In this document: positions 24,556 to 31,904 of the stretch, piece by piece
Position numbering within the stretch: position 1 is the stretch's first letter
Layout of the letters: each line of letters starts with the position of its first letter
From: UBA1723 sp045642085
GTDB lineage: Bacteria > Bacteroidota > Bacteroidia > Bacteroidales > Paludibacteraceae
Reading direction: 5' to 3'
DNA: 42,885 bases
NCBI GenBank assembly: GCA_045642085.1
Contig: JAZUIF010000094.1
Span: 1 to 42,885, forward strand
Translations under genes and position numbers: made by a program
The notes under the pieces: model-generated
Told to the model about the DNA's origin: nothing
The model's database searches: none
Seen by the model: only the letters and a program-made list of their open reading frames with translations

Positions 24556-26637
24556 ATGAAAAATAAAGCATTATATTTGTTATTCGCTTTGTTTGTGTGC
24601 ATTCCTTCGTTCGCACAAATTCTCGACCCTGTAAAATGGGAAGTCAATTTATCAAAGATTTCAGCCGACGGAAAAGCAACAATCACATACGAAGCGACAA
24701 TCGACCAAGGCTGGCATATGTACAGCACCAAAGAGGTGACTGACGGTCCGGTGCCTACGTCGTTCATGTTTTCTGATGTAGATGGAGTTAAGGTCGTATC
24801 AGATATCAATCCAAGAAGCAAAGTCATAGAGCAGTTTGAGCCGGCATTCAATGTGACAGTTGGTTGGTATGAGAATAAAGCTACCTTCCAACAGCAGGTT
24901 AAGATTGCCGACAAAGACAACTTCACCCTGATAGGTTCTATCAGATATATGACATGCAACAATCAAAATTGTTTGCCTCCTACAACGTACGAATTCGATC
25001 TTTCGCAACATAACGCTGTAGCAAAAAAAAAAAATAAATCAGCAGTAGCTGAGGTTAAAGTTGAAAATAAAAAAGTCGACGAGCAAACATCGTCGACTCC
25101 ATTAATTTCAATTAAGAATCTGAACTCTACGCAGGATAGCGATTCAGTCTCAACTCAGAATATTGCAGTCAGTGCGGAAAACCACAGAGAAAGAATCGAT
25201 ACATGGGCAAATGTAGTCGATGAGATGAAGTCCTTCGGTGAGGTGAAGACTAACGAAGGTAAAGATTCTTTGTGGAAAACATTTCTTACTTGCTTGCTTG
25301 GTGGATTTATTGCCGTCATAACGCCTTGTGTATGGCCAATCATACCGATGACAGTAAGTTTCTTCCTAAAACGTGGCAAAGACCCTAAAAAAAGCAAGAA
25401 AGCGGCAATCGTATATGGTCTATCCATCATCACAATCTATGTTTTAGTCGGCGTGGTGATCACAGCAATCAGTGGAGCTGACGGATTGAACCAATTGTCT
25501 ACGAATGCCATCTTCAACATATTTTTATTTGCCCTTCTCGTGCTATTTTCCATGTCTTTCTTCGGAGGCTTCGATCTAGCACTGCCTTCGACTTGGAGCA
25601 CAAAAATCGACCAGCATGTCGACAAAACATCAGGATTATTATCAATACTTTTGATGGCATTCACTCTTGTGATTGTTTCATTCTCTTGCACAGGTCCGAT
25701 CATCGGCACACTGCTTGTAGACATGTCTGTCAACGGTAGTATGCTTGCTCCGACAATCGGCATGTTGGGATTCGCCATCGCGCTTGCTATCCCATTCACC
25801 CTATTCGCATTCTTCCCTAGCTGGCTTAAGAATATGCCTCGTTCTGGAGGTTGGTTGAATTCAGTTAAAGTATTGCTTGGATTCTTCGAGTTGGCATTCT
25901 CACTGAAATTCCTATCCATGGCAGACCTTGCCTACGGATGGCATATAATGGACCGTGAGGTTTTCCTTGTAATATGGATAGCAATCTTCATGATGGCAGG
26001 ATTGTATCTTCTTGGCAAAATCAAGTTTGCAGGAGATGATGACGTGGAAGTCGTCACAGTTCCCCGATTCTTCCTATCCACATTTTGCTTTGGCATGTGT
26101 GTTTACATGCTACCAGGATTATGGGGAGCACCTTTGAAAGCAGTCAGTGCTTTTGTTCCGCCATTGAGCACACAAGATTTCAATCTTTATAACGATAAAG
26201 TTTCAGCAACATTCAAAGATTACGACGATGCTTTGATGTATGCCGAGATGAAAAACATGCCTGTCGTGGTTGATTTCACAGGACATGCTTGTGTCAATTG
26301 TAGAAAGATGGAATCATCAGTTTGGTCACAACCACGTGTAAAGGGATTGCTAACTGAGGATTACATACTTGTTTCTCTTTACGTTGATGACAGAACAGAA
26401 CTTTCTAGAGTAGAGAAAGTAATCGAAAATGGCAAAGAAATCAAACTTACAACTGTAGGTGAGAAATGGAGTTATCTTCAAAGATCTAAGTTTGGAGCAA
26501 ACGCACAGCCATACTATTGTCTACTTGATCCAAACGGAAAACCAATCAATCATCCGATGGGATTCACTGAAAATTCATCTGAATTCATTGACTTCCTACG
26601 TACAGGATTGAGAAATTTCAAAAGAATGACAAAATAA
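24556..26637 (+). CDS. dsbD: DsbD-like thiol:disulfide interchange protein
   Basis: A 693-residue inner-membrane reductase. A signal peptide (MKNKALYLLFALFVCIPSFAQ) leads an N-terminal DsbD-type periplasmic domain with a cysteine pair in TCNNQNC; the central membrane domain carries the redox cysteines in TPCVWPIIPM and SFSCTGPIIG; the C-terminal thioredoxin-like domain has Cys579-VN-Cys582 in GHACVNCRKME. Electrons would pass from cytoplasmic thioredoxin through the membrane to periplasmic partners. ATG 24550 is an equal alternative; an earlier ATG at 24517 overlaps the Dabb gene and breaks the signal peptide. Confidence 0.9.
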   Translation: MKNKALYLLFALFVCIPSFAQILDPVKWEVNLSKISADGKATITYEATIDQGWHMYSTKEVTDGPVPTSFMFSDVDGVKVVSDINPRSKVIEQFEPAFNVTVGWYENKATFQQQVKIADKDNFTLIGSIRYMTCNNQNCLPPTTYEFDLSQHNAVAKKKNKSAVAEVKVENKKVDEQTSSTPLISIKNLNSTQDSDSVSTQNIAVSAENHRERIDTWANVVDEMKSFGEVKTNEGKDSLWKTFLTCLLGGFIAVITPCVWPIIPMTVSFFLKRGKDPKKSKKAAIVYGLSIITIYVLVGVVITAISGADGLNQLSTNAIFNIFLFALLVLFSMSFFGGFDLALPSTWSTKIDQHVDKTSGLLSILLMAFTLVIVSFSCTGPIIGTLLVDMSVNGSMLAPTIGMLGFAIALAIPFTLFAFFPSWLKNMPRSGGWLNSVKVLLGFFELAFSLKFLSMADLAYGWHIMDREVFLVIWIAIFMMAGLYLLGKIKFAGDDDVEVVTVPRFFLSTFCFGMCVYMLPGLWGAPLKAVSAFVPPLSTQDFNLYNDKVSATFKDYDDALMYAEMKNMPVVVDFTGHACVNCRKMESSVWSQPRVKGLLTEDYILVSLYVDDRTELSRVEKVIENGKEIKLTTVGEKWSYLQRSKFGANAQPYYCLLDPNGKPINHPMGFTENSSEFIDFLRTGLRNFKRMTK

Positions 26638-26648
26638 AACACTAAATA

Positions 26649-27398
26649 ATGGATTTGTTAGCATTTTTGGAAAGTCGCGCCACTGTAAGACAATACAGCG
26701 ACAAAGAAGTGTCAAAAGAGTTGATCAACCGTCTTCTTGAGGTTGCAGGCCATGCATCCACAACTGGCAACATGCAACTTTACAGCGTCGTCGTGACAAG
26801 AGATGAAGAGAAAAAGAAAGCTCTTGCTCCTACTCATTTTAATCAGGCGACATACACTAATGCACCAGTCTCAATTACTTTTTGCGCTGACTACAACAGA
26901 TTCGTGAAATGGTGTGAGGAATCAGGAGCAGAGCCAGGTTACGACAACGAGTTCAGTTTCTTCACCGCAGCTATCGACACTCTCCTACTCGCCCAGACAT
27001 TTGCAATCGCAGCAGAAAGCGAAGGATTGGGAATCTGTTTTCTAGGTACGACAACATACAACGCAGAGAAGATTTCTGAGATTTTGAAGCTTCCCAAACG
27101 AGTTGTGCCAATCACTACAATCACTGTCGGATATCCAAAATCAGAGCCAGCTAAAACAGATAGAATAGCATCATCTGGTTGGATTCACGAAGAAGAATAT
27201 AAAGATTACACAGCTGAGGACATCAAAAAAATCTTCGGTTACAAAGATGAGATGGAAAGCAACAAGAAATTCGTTGCAGAAAACAATAAGAAATCTTTGG
27301 CTCAGGTATTCACAGACATCCGTTATACAAAGAAAGATAACGAAGCAATGTCTAAATCATTCTTTGATTTTGTGAAGAAACAGTTTTTGTGCGACTAA
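26649..27398 (+). CDS. Nitroreductase family protein (NfsA-like)
   Basis: A 249-residue FMN-dependent nitroreductase. The FMN phosphate-binding motif RATVRQYSDKEV lies at 9-20, TTGNMQLYSVVVT at 38-50, and the later GLGICFLGTTTYN and VPITTITVGYP stretches match the NfsA/FRP branch. It would reduce nitro compounds, quinones or flavins with NAD(P)H. It starts 11 bases after dsbD and ends at a bidirectional terminator. Confidence 0.9.
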   Translation: MDLLAFLESRATVRQYSDKEVSKELINRLLEVAGHASTTGNMQLYSVVVTRDEEKKKALAPTHFNQATYTNAPVSITFCADYNRFVKWCEESGAEPGYDNEFSFFTAAIDTLLLAQTFAIAAESEGLGICFLGTTTYNAEKISEILKLPKRVVPITTITVGYPKSEPAKTDRIASSGWIHEEEYKDYTAEDIKKIFGYKDEMESNKKFVAENNKKSLAQVFTDIRYTKKDNEAMSKSFFDFVKKQFLCD

Positions 27399-27410
27399 TC
27401 TCAATTAGAT

Positions 27411-27448
27411 AAAAAAACGACAATCATAGTCTACTATGGTTGTCGTTT
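27411..27448. terminator. Bidirectional terminator between nitroreductase and membrane protein genes
   Basis: A 15-bp stem AAACGACAATCATAG / CTATGGTTGTCGTTT with a TCTA loop and one G-T pair. Seven A residues on its left give a T-run for the minus-strand gene; the plus-strand tail is TTATTAG. Confidence 0.85.
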
Positions 27449-27453
27449 ATTAG

Positions 27454-27843
27454 TTAAAACTCAAAAATTTTATTGATTTTCTTATCTACCCACCGAGAAA
27501 CAAGAAAATAAACTGGTAACATCGCGAAAGTATAAATGATGTACAACGGTATTTCGGAAATATACATAAATACCGAAGCAATCGTCATCAAAATCATTGT
27601 TGGCGAAACCAACGTTTTGGGATGCGACTTGTGTATTATAATAAGCCCAGGTACCGCAACTAACAATTCAGCAGCATAACCAATTAGAACTCCCAAAGCA
27701 CGCATTCCTGCACCATCGCCACTTCCACCTAGATGACCAAATGCTTTATTTAGCAAAGCAGGACCTACAACTAACGTGAAAAGACAAGCTACAATATGCA
27801 AAGTACGAAACCAAAATATTTTTGCTTGCAAATCTTCGTTCAT
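27454..27843 (-). CDS. Small integral membrane protein, unknown
   Basis: A 129-residue-class protein (MNEDLQAKIFWFRTLHIVA...) with four predicted membrane helices at about 9-30, 45-68, 74-92 and 94-112, and a basic C-terminus. I do not recognise a family. I chose the ATG at 27843; an earlier in-frame ATG at 27885 would lie 10 bases after the ugd stop and add 14 residues without membrane character. It is probably read from the ugd transcript, 51 bases downstream of it. Confidence 0.65.
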   Translation of the reverse strand: MNEDLQAKIFWFRTLHIVACLFTLVVGPALLNKAFGHLGGSGDGAGMRALGVLIGYAAELLVAVPGLIIIHKSHPKTLVSPTMILMTIASVFMYISEIPLYIIYTFAMLPVYFLVSRWVDKKINKIFEF

Positions 27844-27894
27844 TCTTTTATCTTTCGTGATTAACGCAAATTTGCTATGAAGCAATATCTTTGA

Positions 27895-29241
27895 TTAGTC
27901 TCTCTTAAAGATATCTCTTGTGTAAACCTTGTCAAGTACATCGTCAAGGCAAGAATCATAACGGTTAGCGATGATAGCCTGAGATTGTTTTTTGAACTCA
28001 TCAAGATTATTGACAACCTTGCTGCCGAAGAATGTGCTACCGTCCTCAAGAGTCGGCTCATAAATAATAACCTGAGCACCCTTTGCCTTGATTCTCTTCA
28101 TAACACCCTGGATAGAGCTCTGACGGAAATTATCTGAGTTTGACTTCATAGTCAAACGGAACACTCCGACAGTAACCTCACGCTCCTTGCTTGCGTCGTA
28201 GCTACCCTCAGCATAGCTATAGTAACCAGCCTTCTGAAGCACACGGTCTGCAATGAAATCCTTACGAGTACGGTTACTCTCAACGATTGCAGTCATCATA
28301 TTCTGTGGCACCTCATTGTAGTTAGCCAAAAGCTGCTTAGTATCTTTTGGCAAACAGTAACCACCATAACCGAATGAAGCGTTATTATAGTGTGAACCGA
28401 TACGTGGGTCAAGACCTATACCCTGGATAATCGCCTGAGAATCAAGACCCTTAACCTCAGCATAAGTATCAAGCTCATTGAAATAGCTGACACGAAGAGC
28501 AAGATAAGTATTAGCGAAAAGCTTAACTGCCTCAGCCTCCTTCATTCCCATGAACAAAGTGTCGATATCCTCTTTCAAAGCACCCTCCTGCAAAAGTTTT
28601 GCAAAAACACGTGCGAAATTTTCAGAATCAGGATTAGCGATAGCTTTGATAGCGGCATTTTCCTCAGTGAAATTTTTCTCGTCGATATTGATGATTTTAG
28701 GATAACCAACAATGATACGAGATGGATAAAGATTATCATACAATGCCTTGCTCTCACGCAAGAACTCAGGAGAGAACAAAAGATTGAATTTCTTGTCCTT
28801 TAGCTCTGGTTTGTACAAGAACTGCAAAGCATATTTCACGTACAAAGAACGAGTATAGCCGACAGGAATAGTCGACTTGATGATCATCACAGCATCTGGA
28901 TTAACCTCAAGCACAAGATCAATCACCTCCTCTACATGTGATGTGTCAAAATAATTCTTCTGTGGATCATAGTTTGTAGGAGCTGCAATCACAACGAAAT
29001 CAGCATCCTTATAAGCTGCTCTACCATCCAAAGTGGCAGTTAGATTCAACTCTTTCTCAGCAAGATACTTCTCAATATATTCATCCTGAATTGGGGATTT
29101 CTTATTATTGATCATATCTACTTTTTCTGGAATAACATCAACAGCAGTCACCTTATGGTGCTGAGCTAACAAAGTAGCGATAGAAAGTCCCACATAACCA
29201 GTTCCGGCTACAGCAATCTGTAAATCTTCAAATTTTCTCAT
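27895..29241 (-). CDS. ugd: UDP-glucose 6-dehydrogenase
   Basis: A 448-residue nucleotide-sugar dehydrogenase. The NAD-binding motif GTGYVGLS lies at 13-20, the KSTIPVGYT motif near 123-131, and the catalytic cysteine is Cys296 in YGGYCLPKDTKQLLANY, the sequence form found in E. coli-type Ugd. It oxidises UDP-glucose to UDP-glucuronate for capsule or exopolysaccharide precursors. No other polysaccharide genes are adjacent. The promoter is about 105 bases upstream, so the mRNA has a long leader. Confidence 0.92.
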   Translation of the reverse strand: MRKFEDLQIAVAGTGYVGLSIATLLAQHHKVTAVDVIPEKVDMINNKKSPIQDEYIEKYLAEKELNLTATLDGRAAYKDADFVVIAAPTNYDPQKNYFDTSHVEEVIDLVLEVNPDAVMIIKSTIPVGYTRSLYVKYALQFLYKPELKDKKFNLLFSPEFLRESKALYDNLYPSRIIVGYPKIINIDEKNFTEENAAIKAIANPDSENFARVFAKLLQEGALKEDIDTLFMGMKEAEAVKLFANTYLALRVSYFNELDTYAEVKGLDSQAIIQGIGLDPRIGSHYNNASFGYGGYCLPKDTKQLLANYNEVPQNMMTAIVESNRTRKDFIADRVLQKAGYYSYAEGSYDASKEREVTVGVFRLTMKSNSDNFRQSSIQGVMKRIKAKGAQVIIYEPTLEDGSTFFGSKVVNNLDEFKKQSQAIIANRYDSCLDDVLDKVYTRDIFKRD

Positions 29242-29346
29242 TATTATAAGTATTCCGTCGACATGCCCAGAATATTTTGACGATGCATCAACCTTATATT
29301 TTCCGGCACAAGAGGACGCTTTTTAATCTAAACATTAAATTTTGTG

Positions 29347-29377
29347 CAAAAATAGGAAAATGTAGTATTTCTTACAA
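29347..29377 (-). promoter_or_regulatory. Promoter of ugd
   Basis: Minus strand: TATTTTTG (-7) at 29347-29354 and TTG (-33) at 29375-29377, 20 bases apart. Confidence 0.6.
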
Positions 29378-29542
29378 TAAATATGTATAAAAAATACCGC
29401 CACATGTAAATATTGGCCGCGACTTTACAACCAAATAGAAAGTTTTTAGGCACAAATCATATAAAAATGTTATTTATATCAACAAAAATATCAATAAAGT
29501 AAAAAATATGTTCTTTCGATATGTTATTTAGCAGAAATTTCG

Positions 29543-29550
29543 TATATTTG
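29543..29550 (+). promoter_or_regulatory. -7 promoter element of the Crp/Fnr-type regulator gene
   Basis: TATATTTG is a full match to TAnnTTTG, 29 bases before ATG 29580. Confidence 0.6.
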
Positions 29551-29579
29551 CAAAACTATATCTAATGAAATAGACGACG

Positions 29580-30281
29580 ATGGTAAAACGTATTGATGAC
29601 AATCTTAAAAGTATCGAGGAGGTATCCGACATTTGGAAGATATTGACTCCCGAGCAGCTTGTATATCTAAAGCAGAACTACGGTATTCTTAGATTCAAGA
29701 AGAACGAGATGGTTTATGCTGAAGGTGATGTCCCTACACACATGCTTTGCGTTGTTAAGGGTAAAGTGAAGATTTATAAAAGAGGTGTCGGCAACAGAAA
29801 CCAGATCATGCGTATGGTTGGTCCGAGCGAAACATTCGCATACCGTGCGATGTTTGCAGGAGAGAACTATGTGACTTGTGCTTCTGCATTTGAGCCAACA
29901 GTCATCTATACAATACCAAAAGAGGTAATCAGAAACTTGATTTCACACAACGCTGAGCTTGCTTGGTATTTCATCCACACATTGTCAGTAGACCTTGGTA
30001 TCGCCGACGCAAGAAGCGTAAGTTTGACTCAGAAGCATATCCGTGGTAGATTGGCAGAGTCCCTACTCTTCTTGAAGGACAGCTACGGTTTGGAAGAGGA
30101 TCAAGCTACAATCGGCATCTACCTTTCACGTGAGGATTTGGCAAGTTTGTCGAATATGACAACATCAAATGCCATCCGTACATTGTCGTCATTCGTCCAG
30201 GAGAAAATCATCGCTATGGACGGAAGAAAGATTAAAATCGTCGATATGGAGCAGTTGAAGAGAATCAGCAAGATTGGCTAA
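29580..30281 (+). CDS. Crp/Fnr family transcriptional regulator
   Basis: A 233-residue regulator: an N-terminal cyclic-nucleotide-binding-type beta barrel (about 20-130; MVYAEGDVPTHMLCVVKGKVKIYKRG), a dimer helix, and a C-terminal winged helix (about 155-225) with the recognition region LSREDLASLSNMTTSNAIRTL. No cysteine cluster for an Fe-S centre is seen at the N-terminus, so it is not an FNR-type oxygen sensor of the classic kind. The effector is unknown. It stands alone with its own promoter and terminator. Confidence 0.9.
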   Translation: MVKRIDDNLKSIEEVSDIWKILTPEQLVYLKQNYGILRFKKNEMVYAEGDVPTHMLCVVKGKVKIYKRGVGNRNQIMRMVGPSETFAYRAMFAGENYVTCASAFEPTVIYTIPKEVIRNLISHNAELAWYFIHTLSVDLGIADARSVSLTQKHIRGRLAESLLFLKDSYGLEEDQATIGIYLSREDLASLSNMTTSNAIRTLSSFVQEKIIAMDGRKIKIVDMEQLKRISKIG

Positions 30282-30307
30282 TTCATTTCAACAACCACAT
30301 AAAAATA

Positions 30308-30335
30308 AATGCCGGCAGCAATGTCGGCATTTTTT
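30308..30335 (+). terminator. Terminator of the Crp/Fnr-type gene
   Basis: A 7-bp stem AATGCCG / CGGCATT with a 10-base loop, running into TTTTTT, 26 bases after the stop. Confidence 0.85.
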
Positions 30336-30362
30336 AGTTTTAAATTACTTTTGTTTAAGACT

Positions 30363-31664
30363 TCACAAAACAAAAGGAACCATATAAAAAGGAAGCGATA
30401 TTTTTTTCCCTTCTTGTCCTACATTTCCCGCAGAGAACTTATATCCAAATTTTACATCATCATGCTTAAGGATTGTGTCAAGAGATGTTGACTTTCCTCT
30501 TTTGGATTTAACTTCAATAGGAATTATACAGGCTTCTTTTTCTATCAAGAACTCAATTTCAAGAGAAGAATCCTCTCTACAATAATATCTTAGCGGAATA
30601 TTTCTCTTTATAAGCATATCAGCAATTAGATTTTCATATATACCACCTTTACTATCTCCGACTAAAGTGTCATCAATTAGAGCCTTTTTCATATCAAAAC
30701 CATACATAGAGACAAGCAAACCTATATCATTAGCATAAATTCTAAATTGTTCTGGTTTAACATAAGCTACTAATGGAAATTTCGGTGTCGACACATTATT
30801 ACAAAAAGTAATTATGTTTGAATCTCTTAACCAATCCAAACTATTACCATACTTGCGAGCTGTGCCTCCATTTTCTACAACAGAATATTGGAACTTTGTA
30901 TTCTCCTTTGCAAGTTGACGAGGCAACGACAAATAGCAATTACGTGCCTTAGGTTTGTCGGAATTTGGTGCATACTTGGCAATGTCATTCAAATATGATT
31001 GTACCAATTTCTCTTGTTCGTTATGGACTTCGGCATAATTATTGGTTTCCAAAAACTTATTCACGACGGCAGGCATTCCTCCAACAACAAGATATTCTCG
31101 AAGATAATTCATCATCTGCTGATGAACTGAGATATTCACACAATCATAATTATTCAGAAAACCTTTTAAATAATCCAACGTATCTTTAGTTATTCCTTTT
31201 GCCCATAAAAACTCTTCAAAATCAAGAGAATGCATCATGATTTGTCTTTCATAACCAACAGGAAAAGACGATACCTCTTTATAATTGACTCCCAGTAACG
31301 AACCTGTCGCTATCACATCATAACGATTATCCGTAGCCCAGAATTTTAAAGATGTTCTTGCTTGTGGACATGATTGTATTTCATCCAATAACAATAAACT
31401 CTTTCCTTCAACAAATCTAGCAGTTGGAATTGATAAAGAAATTTTCTTTATTAGTTCATCAACACTCAAATCACCATCGAAAATATCTTTCAATTCTGGA
31501 CGTTGTTCAAAATTTATCTCTATAAAATATTGGTATTCTTTTCGTCCAAATTCTTCAACCAAATATGTCTTTCCTATTTGACGAGCACCCTTTATCAAAA
31601 GGCATTCTTTGTCTTTATTGTTTTTCCAATCCAAAAGACTTTTGTACATCTTTCTTTCAAGCAT
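30363..31664 (-). CDS. AAA-type ATPase with DUF4143 domain
   Basis: A 433-residue protein of the ATPase/DUF4143 type common in Bacteroidota. The N-terminal AAA_14-like domain has Walker A GARQIGKT (26-33) and Walker B LLLLDE (90-95); the C-terminal DUF4143 part ends with a PD-(D/E)xK-like remnant, EIEFLIEK...IPIEVKSKRG. Roles proposed for the family range from DNA metabolism to defence; none is proven here. It is the leftmost gene of the accessory island, and five 33-bp repeats lie immediately upstream of its start. No TAnnTTTG box is seen in the minus direction. Confidence 0.87.
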   Translation of the reverse strand: MLERKMYKSLLDWKNNKDKECLLIKGARQIGKTYLVEEFGRKEYQYFIEINFEQRPELKDIFDGDLSVDELIKKISLSIPTARFVEGKSLLLLDEIQSCPQARTSLKFWATDNRYDVIATGSLLGVNYKEVSSFPVGYERQIMMHSLDFEEFLWAKGITKDTLDYLKGFLNNYDCVNISVHQQMMNYLREYLVVGGMPAVVNKFLETNNYAEVHNEQEKLVQSYLNDIAKYAPNSDKPKARNCYLSLPRQLAKENTKFQYSVVENGGTARKYGNSLDWLRDSNIITFCNNVSTPKFPLVAYVKPEQFRIYANDIGLLVSMYGFDMKKALIDDTLVGDSKGGIYENLIADMLIKRNIPLRYYCREDSSLEIEFLIEKEACIIPIEVKSKRGKSTSLDTILKHDDVKFGYKFSAGNVGQEGKKISLPFYMVPFVL

Positions 31665-31703
31665 ACCAATCTATTAAATATCAAACATTTACAAATAAAA
31701 ATA

Positions 31704-31863
31704 CAGATTTTTCGGCACTTCTACAATACAAAAATGCAGATTTTTCGGCACTTTTGCAATACATAAATGCAGATTTTTCGGCACTTTCACAATACAAAAT
31801 GCAGATTTTTCGGTAGTTTTGCAATACATAAATGCAGATTTTTCGGTAGTTTGGCAATATTCA
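31704..31863. repeat. Five tandem 33-bp repeats upstream of the DUF4143 ATPase gene
   Basis: Units begin CAGATTTTTCGG at 31704, 31737, 31770, 31802 and 31835 (periods 33, 33, 32, 33) and continue through an ACTTTTGCAATACA-like middle to an AAATG end. Copies 1-3 carry GGCACTT, copies 4-5 GGTAGTT. There are no spacers. Copy 4 contains TAGTTTTG on the plus strand, a -7 promoter match facing away from the ATPase gene. Confidence 0.9.
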
Positions 31864-31884
31864 GAGACTCACTTTCGTTTTTTA

Positions 31885-31904
31885 AGACGCACGTCCGTGC
31901 GTCT
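31885..31904. repeat. AGAGACG-type palindrome after the MmeI-like gene
   Basis: AGACGCACG / CGTGCGTCT with a 2-base centre, then CTAC. It touches the stop codon of the MmeI-like gene (31905-31907) and has the same 2-base-centred design as the one at 40520. It could end transcription but has no strong T-run in the minus direction beyond AAAAAAC on the far side. Confidence 0.7.

Larger units (their letters stand above)
29242..29579. other. Divergent intergenic region ugd / crp-fnr gene
   Basis: 338 AT-rich bases with a promoter in each direction (29347-29377 minus, 29543-29550 plus). The 105-base stretch between the ugd promoter and its ATG shows no strong hairpin. No gene is seen. Confidence 0.55.

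Noticed and set aside
31704..31863. CRISPR-like array
   Set aside because: The 33-bp units are contiguous with no unique spacers, copies diverge together along their length, and there are no cas genes.
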